Shown in pieces: positions 54,010 through 64,000 of a stretch of DNA of 64,000 nucleotides. Numbering within the stretch: the first letter of the stretch is position 1; each line of letters opens with the position of its first letter. The notes under the pieces were generated by a model. The model had not been told where the DNA came from, ran no database searches, and was given only the letters and a program-made list of their open reading frames with translations. Source of the stretch: Turritopsis dohrnii (lineage: Eukaryota > Cnidaria > Hydrozoa > Anthoathecata > Oceaniidae); the NCBI GenBank assembly GCA_027922465.2, contig BQMF02000640.1, positions 1 through 64,000 of the forward strand, in the 5' to 3' direction. Position numbers and translations under genes: made by a program.

Positions 54010-55100
54010 ATATTGAATCATGGGGTATTCATTTATTATTTATATAAATTATATAATTTGTATAAACTAGACAATGTGCTTGTGTTCTTCTTGATCCCAA
54101 TGAAATCATGTTGACCTCCTCTCCTTTTTATAGGATTTTCAGCTTTTTTATAAAATAGTTAATCATTATTGTAAACACAAAAAGTCTCAGCAATGACATT
54201 TTTATAGGATTTTTAGCAGTTTGGGAATTTCCACAGAAATCCCCATTTTCTCTAGAATAGTTGATCATTGTTGATTTGTTGAGAATGTTTCTTCAATGGC
54301 GTGGGAGTATAATACCATTGTTTAATCCTGCTGACAAGTATTGCGAATGCATAAACGTTTAGTTAATCCCATGCATATCAAGGTTTATTTATGATAAAGT
54401 TCTCTAATCTATTTCATTGTACGTATAAGTTAAGATTAAGTGCTCCTAAGAAACCTAACCTTAACTCCAATTGATCTTGTGAATGAATTTCTCACGAAAG
54501 CTGAAAAAAATGCTTTTGTGGAGTTTGTCTACCAACATTGGTTGTAAGGAAACGAATAGAATCACATCATCACATCATCACATCATCCTGTGATGAAAAA
54601 TTATATTTTGGGACATCATAGAGCTCTAAAAGTTCCTTAACAAGTCTTTTTACAGTTTTTTATAATTCTTTGTTGTTTTTGAGGTATCTCAATTTCAAGA
54701 TCTTAGATTTGATTTATGCAACGCATAATTATGATGTAATAAGTGAGTAGTTAAAATTTCTCATTGCTTTTACTGATATATAAATGAATATTATATCTTT
54801 GTACTTTATTAAATGGTTCAAGAATTTTAAGGGTAATGATATGATGAAGTATGAACTAAGAATATTTAGTAGTTCAAAAGTTATGCACATCAACAGTACA
54901 CTCTTCCATTACATCATGCATAATTTGATATTTTTAAAATTGACATATTAGTGAAAGGAGAAGAAATTTTCAAAAACTGTAAAAGGACTTGTTAATCAAC
55001 TTTTTGAGTTCTAATATGTACCAAATTATCACTTGTCACCACAGGATCCCTTTAACTAGTCACCAAAAATTACTTTGATTAATTGCAGAACAAAAACAAA
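54010..55100. other. No gene; one dispersed repeat
   Basis: 54388-54575 repeats 43515-43735. The segment 54670-54810 weakly matches 27480-27780. Otherwise AT-rich. Confidence 0.45.
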
Positions 55101-55111
55101 TGACTGACATT

Positions 55112-55348
55112 CTAAAACAAATCTTGGTTAGTCTCTGGTAAGCTCCGTATTCGATTGGTGGACATCAAAAATGCAAATACATTCGCCAAAAACAAAGACG
55201 TCTTAAAACCACTTGTGATGAAAAGGACCTCTGTAGTATTTTCACAATGGAAACAAGAAAGGTAATTGTCACGGCTTGAATTTAAAACGCCTGTGATGAT
55301 ACCATATTTCACAAGGACTACGTCAGCACTATTTAATACGTAAGTCAT
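55112..55348 (-). CDS. Unrecognised open frame, 78 codons
   Basis: An ATG-initiated frame (MTYVLNSADVVLVKYG...) with a hydrophobic stretch (VLFITSGFKTSLFLANVFAF). Base composition is less AT-rich than its surroundings. No family, splice context or second copy was found, and it may be a chance frame. It lies 0.4 kb from the Penelope relic on the same strand. Confidence 0.2.
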   Translation of the reverse strand: MTYVLNSADVVLVKYGIITGVLNSSRDNYLSCFHCENTTEVLFITSGFKTSLFLANVFAFLMSTNRIRSLPETNQDLF

Positions 55349-55539
55349 CGAAAGAATGATAACTGTAAAAGCTTGAATAAGTCAAAGTTTATTATGTCAT
55401 GAACAAGCGAGTTTATTTTGGCTACTTTTCAACAACTACAGCTCCAATCAGCTATCACCAATTGATTACTAATTATAGAAATAAACTTAATCTACGTAGA
55501 TCCTGGACGTAGATGTACGTTCTAAATGTTCGCAATCAT

Positions 55540-55990
55540 CTAAATGTTCGCTTTTCGTAATGCCGGCAACCATATCTCAGGGGATTGGAATGAGATACTA
55601 TTATATGTCTCTTTCGCCTTCCTGGCTGTCCAACCGCTTTCTCGGTCTAAGACCTTTCTATTTTCCGAGTCTATAACATGATCTTTATTCCAACTATGGT
55701 CCACTATTTTCATTTTTTATGTCACCATTGCGTACGGCTTTCATGTGTTCTTGAACACGTTTTTTTAAACTTTCGTTTTGTTTCTCCGATATACACAGCA
55801 CTCCAATCCTTGCAAGGGATTTCATAGACAACATTACACTGATCTTCAAGACTTATTTTGTCTTTTGGATTTGGCAGAAAACTATAAATATTTTGATAGA
55901 TTATACAGCAGTGATCCAGTACACGAAACAATAGGACGTATAGACGCCTGAACTTGCACATCGATGCGTTTTCACGAGAACCAATTAAAG
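55540..55990 (-). pseudogene. Penelope-like element relic with GIY-YIG endonuclease
   Basis: Minus-strand coding shows the Penelope endonuclease: CNVVYEIPCKDWSAVYIGET and KRKFK, that is, the GIY-YIG core (VYIGE). After a +1 change near 55765 it continues as VQEHMKAVRNGD, then DHSWNKDHVIDSEN and GWTARKAKETYNS, a conserved stretch following the GIY-YIG core. Immediately upstream, in another frame, lies ASIRPIVSCTGSLLYNLSKYL, which belongs to the N-terminal part of the reverse transcriptase. The RT catalytic region is therefore deleted. The element is dead. Penelope elements are telomerase-related retroelements. Confidence 0.85.
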
Positions 55991-57300
55991 GAGAAGGAGA
56001 ATATCCTTATTAGCTGGGAGATTTTTGTGGAAACTACATTATAATAATACGATACGAATTAACAGAAATCATATGGGCAACAACAACTACAACCACTTTT
56101 ATACTTAAATCGATTTTATTTAAGCTTCAAATTACTATTAGTAGTTGGACTCTCAACTTTATGTTCTCGCAAGCTCACGTGTTTGGCTACTCACGCAGGC
56201 GAACTCTACTGTCAAATCCGTTAAATGAATGGTTAAATCCTCATTATTTATGTCGGATCTTGTTATATGGTGATCCGTGTCTACATGTAAATTAAATTTT
56301 GAGATTTTAAGCTCTACCATAAAGTTCGTATTGGATTCCAACAGGTGGACCTCTCTTTTGATACGTTAGATGCATCTCTTTTGTTTTACTTTCATGCGTG
56401 CAGTTACCAATACATTATTTATGTATTTATTTATTATTTATTTTAATTTTTTTATTTGTTTATTTACTTTTCATTTCATCCTCCTGGCAATATCACTTTA
56501 GTGGCTTGCGGGAGAATAGAAAAATTGTATTTTTGTATTCGTATTTGTGCGTATTTGTGCGTCATAAAAATTTCATAAAAAAAAAAAGAAAAAACTCTAT
56601 CGTTTCTATCGAACAATTAGATAAAGACATAAAGTTTCAATAGAGTCTGCGCTGTCGCAAATGATCATCGCAAAAAAAAAAAATAAAATAAAAATAATTC
56701 AAAAACATTGAGATAGAGATTGAGATTGGTAGCCAATCATTTTTTTACTTTGTTTGAGCTCTTTGTTAATAATGAACAGCTGCTCGTCCTCGAAACATTT
56801 CCCAATTGTTCTATTTCTACTGACATCAGCATAGTGCACCTTTCAGCTCTACTTATAATTCACTCATATACACAGACATTGTCATTGACGAAAGGCAGAA
56901 TCTGTTGTTTGAAATTATGTGTCTAGTCCAACAATCTGTAACTGTTGTTGATGCTTTTCAAAACACATTATTGCGAATATATATTTCAAAACTGATACCC
57001 TAACCAAACTGAACTGATCCTTGTGGAAGTGGACTGATGAGAATGTGGAAATATTTTGAAAAGATATAGAAGAATTGACGTATTTGGAGGATGATCAACT
57101 CAGATTGATACAGAACATGATTATCCGACATAATTTTGTTATTATTGCCATCCGTCTTTCTATCTTCAGCTTCGACTTTAGCATTACAATAGATTTATAA
57201 GATATATCGTAATCTATATATTACCTGGAAATTCTTGGATTCGGGAAGTTTTGCTGTAGAGCACAACACCAAATATACCTTTGTTAATTCTTTTTCCATA
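55990..57300. other. No recognisable gene
   Basis: AT-rich sequence. A 60-codon minus-strand frame at 56159-56341 may belong to the 5' part of the Penelope relic but has no motif I can name. Confidence 0.4.
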
Positions 57301-57662
57301 CGACCCATTCTAAAAAAAGTGCGACATTTGGCAGGTTAGCTGGTACACGGTTTTCAAAATATCGATCATCCCAAAAACTATTGAAATGCTTTTAAAAATT
57401 AGTTCGACCCCCGAAATTTTCGAAAAAATCAAATTGCACCACAAGAAATAAGTTTTTTTTAAAGTTGGTTAAAAATGGCAAGGTAGTTCACTATAATTTC
57501 GTTGTAACATACGTTGTACATTGAAAATTTGGTATTATAGCAAGTTAATACTTGATGAATGTCCCTATTTTAGGGTGGAAAATGGTATTGACTAACAATG
57601 CATTCCATGAACGATTCTATGATTTTATTCATATAAGAAAGTTCCTTCAATTACAATATAAC

Positions 57663-58410
57663 TACCGTGGCTGATTCGTACAACATGGTTTTCTTTTTAA
57701 ACAAATAAAAATGATGAAAACTAAAATATGCGGCCGCACTTTAAAATAAAATACAGTGGAACCTCTAATAGCGGCCACTTTGGGGGACCCAGCTTAGTGG
57801 CCGTTGCATTAGAGGTGACCGATGTATGGAGGTTTTATATGAATATAAATTTTTTATCAAAAAGACTGGTCAGGATGGGAGGGGCATAAAGAATGATTCA
57901 TGATCAAAATAAACACAGCATTATTTAGCCTAAGTGCTTCAAGTCGTTGTGTGACAAGGTTCAAAGCACTTACTAAGTCAGCATCACCTAATGTTTCACA
58001 AAAGTTGTTCAAATCATCTACAATAGATAAGGCTGCTTGACTTGACTTTATTTTTGTAAATAGTTATTGTAAATAAAGTAACAATTTTTTTTATTTTTAC
58101 ATTCATTTGCTTACTTAAAGATTTTTTTTGACCGCTAATAGAGGTAAAATTAGACATTGGGACAATAGAAAGTGGCCGTTTGGCCGTTGATTGGAGGTGA
58201 CCGATGTATGGAGGTTTTTTTATAAGAGTTTGACCATAAATTCGGCAGGGACTTTCTTTTCTGGCCGCTTATCAGGAGGTGACCGATGTATGGAGGTGAC
58301 CGTTAATAGAGGTTCCACTGTATATTTAAACGTGCGGCCGCATATTTTAGTTTTCATCATTTTTATTGGTTTAAAAAGAAAACCATGTTGTTCGAATCAG
58401 CCACGGTATA
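57663..58410. mobile_element. Palindromic element split by a pogo-like MITE
   Basis: An ~83-bp arm at 57663-57745 (ACCGTGGCTGATTCGTACAA ... GCGGCCGCACTTTAAA) has its inverse at 58328-58410. The MITE at 57754-58320 sits almost exactly at the centre. Confidence 0.75.
57754..58320. mobile_element. Pogo/Tigger-like MITE (567 bp)
   Basis: The ends are CAGTGGAACCTCTAATAGCGG ... CCGTTAATAGAGGTTCCACTG, flanked by TA on both sides (57752-57753 and 58321-58322). CAGTGGAACCTC with a TA duplication is characteristic of pogo/Tigger elements. Interior copies of GAGGTGACCGATGTATGGAGG occur four times. No transposase. Confidence 0.85.
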
Positions 58411-58687
58411 TAACGGATGTTACTATAATCATGACTACTTACTTTTTGTTTTCTTTTATCCACGTCACTTCTCCAAACACTTCGCACAAACTGATCATAC
58501 ACCAACAATGAACAATGTGAAGTCAAAAAATCAATTCAAAACGTTCGAATTTGCAATAGAAAGCGTGCGAATCAAAATGTTCGAAAATTACATAACGTAT
58601 GTTACAGTAACGTATATAATACATCCTGTCTTTGAAGGAGAGTAACTTTTGTTCAGAAGAACCAAGGGATGTTATTTTTTTGGTGAC

Positions 58688-58980
58688 AGGACAATTCCCC
58701 CCTGGACAATTCCCCCCGGATGATTGCCCCCTAGTAAATTGCCCCCCGGACAATTGCCCCCCGGAATATTGCCCCCCCCCAAACCAACAAAGTTCCATAT
58801 ATTCTCATTGTCTACTAAAATGATATTTGAAGTGTTTATTTACGACACAGTCCACCGGAGTGTCCGACAAAGATCACTAGAATTCGGTTTATAAATAAGG
58901 AATATTTTCCTACCTATATGGGGGGCGATTGTCCGGGGGGCAATTTACTAGGGGGTTATCATCCGGGGGGGAGTTGTCCT
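58688..58980. mobile_element. MITE with GGACAATTGCCCCC repeat arms
   Basis: The left arm (58688-58790) is a minisatellite of GGACAATTGCCCCCC-type units; the right arm (58918-58980) is its inverse, ending GGGGGGAGTTGTCCT. A degenerate copy is at 30600-30665. No target duplication identified. Confidence 0.75.
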
Positions 58981-59429
58981 AGAACCTATTTCTTTGTAAG
59001 AGCACCTATTTCAAAGCCGAAAAACTAGTCCCGTTTATTTTTTCAGTAAACCCAGCATTACGTATGTAACATGTTATTTTTTTGGAATTTAGCTTTTACA
59101 TATTCCAACACTAATATTTTGACTTGTGATGCGTCCCACTTATTAAAAGTTTTTGGATACTTCATGCACTTATAAATCATGAGTTTTTAACATGAATTGT
59201 TAAATACCCACTATTGTCTTTGTGACATCGAAAAAACGCTACACTGAGCAACTACGAATAGGTCAGAACTACTTTTTACATTTTTTCAACGGTCAGAATT
59301 GCTAAAGTTACTTAGAACTGTTTACCCACGAAGTGTCTACCAATAATTTAATCTGTTTTTTGTGAAGTATTTTTTTTAAAATGTATAAGCTTGTGACACC
59401 TTATGTCGCACTTTTTTTTAGAATGGCTC

Positions 59430-60012
59430 ACACAAAGTCCTTTCTGTTTTTCTGAATTTATTTTCGCGATTGAGTTTGAAAGAATCAAGACAATGATCCG
59501 TAACTTTTGAATAAGAAACTTTCAAAACTAAAATTTTGAAATTACACTCTTTATAGGGAAGGAGAAGAAAAGTGAGCAATATCATACGTGATTTATATGA
59601 ATTGGCTTAAGTAACAAAGATGAAGAGCTTCTTAAGAGTTTTTTATGAATTATTAACCAAACTAACTGAAGTTTTGAAATTAAATTCTTTATAGGGAAAG
59701 AAAGTCAACATTTCAAGTTTATAAAATGAACATGACGTTCTAGCATCAATCGAGATATTTATAAGAAAAAGTTAAATAGAAGTAAATCGAGTAGTCAAGC
59801 GTAGATAGATTGAGCTAGGAACCAAATTGCAAAACTAAATTCTGCAAATATAAATTCTGCAAAACGTCCTAACCACAAAAGTAACGTCCATTAAGGTGCT
59901 TGATATTATTTCATCTCTCCTAGCTTTTAACCAAGTCTTCCATTGAGAGTTTTTTAAAAGAAGTTATCTTTTGAACCAATTGTACCATTCAACAGTTATC
60001 TTAGAACTATTA
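59430..60012. other. No recognisable gene
   Basis: AT-rich sequence without structure that I can see. Confidence 0.45.
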
Positions 60013-60879
60013 CCCAGCAGGCACACGACGTCTTTAAGACGTCTCATTTTAATCGTAAAATGGTCGTTTGGTTTTGAGATCGTTTTGCGACGTCATAGGG
60101 ACGTCTGAAAATGCAACGTCGCAATTGCTATCCTTTTACGATCAAATTGCGACCTGATAAAAATTTTCAAATTTCATTCCGCAGTCATTAAACAGATACT
60201 ATACTGTTTAATCGAGTAACACCAACATGCTTATATAGAATTTACATTCGTATCGAATTCTGTTTATTGGTCGTGCGAGGGATGATGATTTTACGACATT
60301 TTTTGGACGTCTTAATACAGTTTGAATAACTACCTTCCAAACAATTATAAATTTTCAAAAGCAATGAGTCTGTAAAGAATGATTCGTTGTAACTGTTTTT
60401 AAACGCTTTGACAACAAGCAGCGGTGGCATAAGGGTAGCGTGTTCTGCTGTCACACCGGAGGTAGTGGGGTCCGCCTGTGGTTTATCACAAGTTCTACTA
60501 CTGTTGTTTGCGATTCAGGTGATTGGGCAATGAAAATTTTTGGCATAATTTGTTTTGGGGACGGGTCTGTGACGTCATCAATAGCTTTTTTTCAACTATA
60601 TCTTTGTAACGGTTCGACGTATCGAAACGATCCCATACATTTTTTGATCAATATTTTGGGCTTTACAACATGGGTACACTTTCTGTTGCCATTTTCTAAA
60701 GATGAACGAGTAAATTTCATAATCCTGCGACGTCGTTATGATGTCATTGGGATGTCATCGAGACGTCTCAGTGAAGATGTGATTGGGACGTCTTTTGAGA
60801 TTCCCACTTCGCGACCATTTTGCGACGTCTTTACGACGTCTTGGAAAGACGTTTTTACGACGTCTTTGTGCTCGCTGGG
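60013..60879. mobile_element. GACGTC-rich TIR element with tRNA-like core, copy 2
   Basis: CCCAGCAGGCACACGACGTC ... GACGTCTTTGTGCTCGCTGGG. Flanks carry TTA on both sides (60010-60012, 60880-60882). It is colinear with 7848-8356 but holds an extra ~220 bp after the tRNA-like head, the SINE-like body also seen at 25500-25960. Open frames across it are not genes. Confidence 0.8.
60417..60710 (+). repeat. SINE-like unit: tRNA-like head plus body
   Basis: A-box-like TGGCATAAGGG (60425-60435), a degenerate B box near 60465, then the body 'gtctgtgacgtcatcaa ... cgatcccatacatttttt ... acaacatggg' shared with 25725-25945. Confidence 0.5.
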
Positions 60880-60884
60880 TTATC

Positions 60885-62075
60885 TTAGAAGACACAGTGG
60901 ATAAAAAACATTGATACAAAACATTTTGATTATCTAGATTACTTGATGACCCAATATCTAACGATTTAATGTTAGATCAACCTACTCATGCTTTTACAAC
61001 CGCAACCAAAATGTAAAAAAAACTGGTAGTGGAACTTTATGTTTGTTAAAATTTTTCCACTTCAGGTTCATTCTCTGAAATTTTAAAGTAATTCCAAAGT
61101 AAGTTTGTTTTCCATTTTTTTTTTATTTTCTGTTGATTCTGTTGTATTCCTGAGTTTTAATGCTAAGCATTTATATTGCAGTTAATAGTAGGATGAAAAA
61201 GTCATCAAGTCAACTTGGAAATACTTTCAAACACTTTCATGTGTGAAGAATTTTGCTGCCAACTAATTCAAGTTTTAAAAATTCCCTGATAAGCAGTTCA
61301 ATGTTTGTATCCTGATAAAATAGAGGGTTTTTCATCAGGAATATGGTGTCAGGTTTCACTGGTTTTACTTAACCGATTTGTCAATATGCACAGCATTTCC
61401 TGTTATACTCGTAGTAGAGAATCAGATAGATAGATAGTTGTTTTATATCTCACAACAAATGCGTTCGGGATAGATACATGAATTGCGATGAAAAGTAACA
61501 AAATGAAAGGTTGTAATGACAATTGTACTTTGCAAAAGTTTCAGAATTGGTATGTAGGCGTGATTTATCATCACATCCAATGATGGAGTTGTAATCGTCT
61601 CAATTTCCAGCAAGAAACAAAAGAATATAAAAGCACAACATAAAGCACATAGTATCTTCTCGTACGAAACCTCATTGGACAAAAGTAAGGAAATTAAAAA
61701 GAAGTACCGTTCTCGTTTAACGTTCTATCTGATAATGTAATTGAATAAATTGTACAACAAACACCGCTAAGGTACCATTTGAATAATCACTGTAGCTACC
61801 ATCAAAAATGTTAATATATAAACAATGATTTTCATAAGAAATAAGAATGTAAACAACATTAGGTCAAAAGGTAAATGCGAAGAAAGATATTTTTACGATA
61901 AAAAAGAACATTAAGAAATGTGCCTCAATCAAATGGCATTTAACTGAGGATAGCTTTTATCAAAAAAATGACTTTTTGAATTTCAGATATTTCAAGCTCT
62001 ATCAACTTTGTTGATGTTCAGTTTAAAATCGAACGATTATCTATTTAGGATCAATCGCAAAAAATCGTATAAATA
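60885..62075. other. No firm gene; 3' flank of dehydrogenase
   Basis: Mostly AT-rich. A minus-strand ATG at about 61664 opens a short frame with a basic N-terminus and a hydrophobic segment (YYVLYVVLLYSFVS), in the style of a membrane anchor, but stops after about 34 codons. The downstream flank of the dehydrogenase must lie here. Confidence 0.35.
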
Positions 62076-63488
62076 TCAACATTTTTCCCCCTTAAAATTT
62101 CCATCCACCCACTTATTATCGATTAAATCCTGAATCATATTCTGGGACCGCTTTGGCCATATTGGATGCCATTCTAGACTTTTTTGTTCTGCAATCAAGG
62201 TTGCAGCTTCAACAGGAGTAATACCTTTTTCTTGTACACTTTGCAAAACATTATGGACAGCATTCCAAATTGAGTCTGGCCAATCCCTGCTAAAATGCTG
62301 AAGCAAAGCAGGATCATTATGTAATCGACCATATTGTTCGTTTGTACAATTAGCAATTCCCATTCGGTTACACAAAAAGTCAACAATATACGTTATTCCA
62401 CGATCCATCATTAACTTGTTATCACTATCTTTGCCAAGTTGATTGTTAGCAGCACCACAAACAATTTTAGCATCAATCAATGGAATGGTTTCTTCATTCA
62501 AAATGCCTCCTAATGCATTTGGGGAAAGAATATCACATGGAACTGCCAGCGCTTCCGTGTCACCCCAGCACACATGTTCCAAATGTAATCGCCCACCATT
62601 TTTTTCAGCAAATAATTTTTCAGCAAAATCCAATTGCTCTTCACTGATATCACTAGCATAAATTTCGCCAACATTCTTATCCAACAATGTTTCAATGATG
62701 ACACGAGAAACATTTCCACAACCTTGGGAAACAATTTTTTTCCCTTCAATTGTTCCCATATTTAAGTAATCTAGTGCTGCTTCCATAGCGTTAACAACTC
62801 CTTTTCCAGTTGCGAAAGAAGGATTTCCTGAGCCTCCTATCTCTTCTGAAATACACGTAACAAAGCGTGTTCGTTCGTGCACTGCATCAAGATCAGATAC
62901 CACAACTCCAACATCTTCAGCACCAATATAACAGCCATTTAAAGAGGACAAAAAGTCACCATAATCTAGAAACAGATTCTTTCGAGAACTTGGGTTAGAA
63001 ATTTTATCATGGCCAGGAGATGCGATTATACCTTTTCCACCACCAGCCCAAAGTCCAGCTAATGCCGATTTAACACCCATGCCATAAGATAATCTCATGC
63101 CATCTTTAAAAAAATCCGTCATTGAATCGTACTCTAGTAAACGTATTCCACCAGATCCCTGACCACGATTCGTCTTCCAAAGAAAAGCTCCCAGCAGAGC
63201 ACCACTTCTTTTTCCGGTTTCTAAGAAAATTCCTTCATGGTTACGATAATCATGTTTATCATTCTTGCAAAAGTCTGTAATATCACCCAGTAAATTAGGG
63301 TGGCTTGATATTGGTTCCTTGACAACATCGTCATAAACTAAGAAACATCTTCGAAGACCATTTTTCTTGAGGACGTTTGCGAATTCACATGGGCTCATTG
63401 ACATTAACGATAAAGAACGACTACTGACAAACATTCGACATCTTTGCACATGTGAGTGCATTCTCTTTGCTCCTAAAAAAGCAGCCAT
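62076..63488 (-). CDS. Leucine/phenylalanine dehydrogenase-like enzyme
   Basis: 470 codons without introns. The enzyme family (Glu/Leu/Phe/Val dehydrogenases) oxidatively deaminates an amino acid to its 2-oxo acid with NAD, releasing ammonium. The catalytic-domain motif KSALAGLWAGGGKGII (around residue 146) contains the substrate-binding and catalytic Lys region. The Rossmann fold shows SQGCGNVSR (around 250). PNALGGILNEETIPLIDAK and CGAANNQL (around 324-350) match the leucine/phenylalanine branch (CDIxxPxALGxxxNxxT, GxANNQL), not glutamate dehydrogenase. I chose the ATG at 63488 (AAAATGGCT); the upstream extension lacks an ATG. The N-terminus (MAAFLGAKRMHSHVQRCRMF) is basic and free of acids, suggesting mitochondrial import. 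Substrate preference cannot be told. Bacterial homologs are about 360 residues, so there is an N-terminal extension. Confidence 0.9.
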   Translation of the reverse strand: MAAFLGAKRMHSHVQRCRMFVSSRSLSLMSMSPCEFANVLKKNGLRRCFLVYDDVVKEPISSHPNLLGDITDFCKNDKHDYRNHEGIFLETGKRSGALLGAFLWKTNRGQGSGGIRLLEYDSMTDFFKDGMRLSYGMGVKSALAGLWAGGGKGIIASPGHDKISNPSSRKNLFLDYGDFLSSLNGCYIGAEDVGVVVSDLDAVHERTRFVTCISEEIGGSGNPSFATGKGVVNAMEAALDYLNMGTIEGKKIVSQGCGNVSRVIIETLLDKNVGEIYASDISEEQLDFAEKLFAEKNGGRLHLEHVCWGDTEALAVPCDILSPNALGGILNEETIPLIDAKIVCGAANNQLGKDSDNKLMMDRGITYIVDFLCNRMGIANCTNEQYGRLHNDPALLQHFSRDWPDSIWNAVHNVLQSVQEKGITPVEAATLIAEQKSLEWHPIWPKRSQNMIQDLIDNKWVDGNFKGEKC

Positions 63489-64000
63489 TTTAAAATGAAA
63501 GTCGAAATAATTCAATTGAGACACTGCGTTGATTTTTTATAGTTTTTTATTAAGCCTGGTTTTCACTTGGCCATTATTGCTATGCTTGTGTTTTATTCCA
63601 TCATATTATTCTAAAATTTCTACGAATTCTTTTATGACGTCATGGTACTTTTTAGGAATTCACAGAACCCGGACGTTATAATCTTAGTCATTAGAGCTGT
63701 AATTGACAGCACATAAAAACATCTTCTAATAGCAAACGTGTTAGTACTTGGTTTAATTGTCTTGACGTTAACTTGGTTTTTTGTGGTCTATGGTGAAATG
63801 GAATTGCTGCCATTTCTCAAGAACCTAAAATCTCGCATATTTGTCGAGAAAAGATAACAACAACAGTTAAGAATTTGAATTTTCTTCCAAATAAAATTCC
63901 ATCACTAAAAATTAGGCGTAAAAACAATTATAAATTTGTATTACCTATAGACTATATGAGACAACGTCTCAAAATAAAAAAAAAATAGCCAACCTAAGCT
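63489..64000. other. Upstream flank of dehydrogenase
   Basis: No coding sequence seen. The promoter of the minus-strand dehydrogenase gene should lie here; I see no clear TATA element at a fixed distance. Confidence 0.4.

Larger units (their letters stand above)
57306..59425. mobile_element. Possible 2.1-kb TIR element containing nested palindromes
   Basis: CATTCTAAAAAAAGTGCGAC (57306) is inverted at 59403-59425 (ATGTCGCACTTTTTTTTAG). Between them lie an inner palindrome, a pogo-like MITE and a GGACAATT-type MITE. No target duplication was established, so the outer boundaries are tentative. Confidence 0.35.

Noticed and set aside
60440..60904. 154-codon open frame in the third GACGTC element
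   Set aside because: It runs through the tRNA-like head, SINE-like body and GACGTC arm; the colinear copy at 7848 does not keep it.
63489..63524. Upstream N-terminal extension of the dehydrogenase
   Set aside because: The extended frame would begin at GTG, not used as a standard nuclear start; the ATG at 63488 has a good context.

Overview
The window is AT-rich, intron-bearing invertebrate DNA in which mobile elements far outnumber ordinary genes. The mix of CR1/L2-type LINEs, a BEL/Pao element, a Penelope relic, a DIRS-like relic, hAT-, pogo/Tigger- and Harbinger-like pieces and foldback elements, together with an intronless mitochondrial-type leucine/phenylalanine dehydrogenase gene, suggests a basal metazoan, plausibly a cnidarian. 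That placement is an inference; no marker gene proves it.

Layout. 1-5 kb: a DIRS-like reverse transcriptase scrap, a possible small Cys-rich gene on the minus strand, an internally deleted LINE and a decayed LINE split by a 165-bp hAT-like MITE. 5-9.3 kb: old dispersed repeats and a GACGTC-rich transposon with a tRNA-like core. 9.31-15.85 kb: a head-to-tail array of rolling-circle-like units inserted at one site inside an older repeat whose uninterrupted copy lies near 52.26 kb. 15.85-18.3 kb: LINE scrap and an exon of a secreted-peptide family. 18.95-20.13 kb: a broken coding exon interrupted by a foldback element. 20.1-25.5 kb: repeats, including a tandemly duplicated transposon end. 26.04-29.28 kb: a nested set of three elements, the outermost with pogo/Tigger-like coding remnants. 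29.4-30.6 kb: a signal-peptide exon and a palindromic tandem array apparently derived from its upstream flank. 32.36-34.96 kb: a 2.6-kb GACGTC transposon with very long repetitive arms. 35-37 kb: repeats and a Harbinger-like MITE. 37.407-43.419 kb: a nearly intact BEL/Pao retrotransposon. 44.45-45.93 kb: a TIR element with a 9-bp target duplication. 46.5-50.1 kb: an apparently full-length LINE. 50.1-54 kb: repeats carrying a two-exon secreted-peptide gene fragment. 55.5-56 kb: a Penelope relic. 57.3-59.4 kb: nested palindromic elements. 60.01-60.88 kb: another GACGTC element. 62.08-63.49 kb: the dehydrogenase gene.

How it fits together. The only clearly intact cellular gene is the dehydrogenase (minus strand). 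The BEL element and the large LINE look recent: the BEL LTRs differ at one position by eye and the LINE has an uninterrupted 1025-codon frame. Most other elements are non-autonomous or broken. Because many repeats occur more than once here, insertion boundaries can be read by comparing filled and empty sites. The most unusual observations are the rolling-circle-like tandem array at one target site, the frame layout of the BEL element with a slippery heptamer directly before a stop, the 2A-like motif at the LINE N-terminus, the GACGTC transposons with tRNA-like cores, and the duplicated phase-matched exons of an unidentified secreted peptide.
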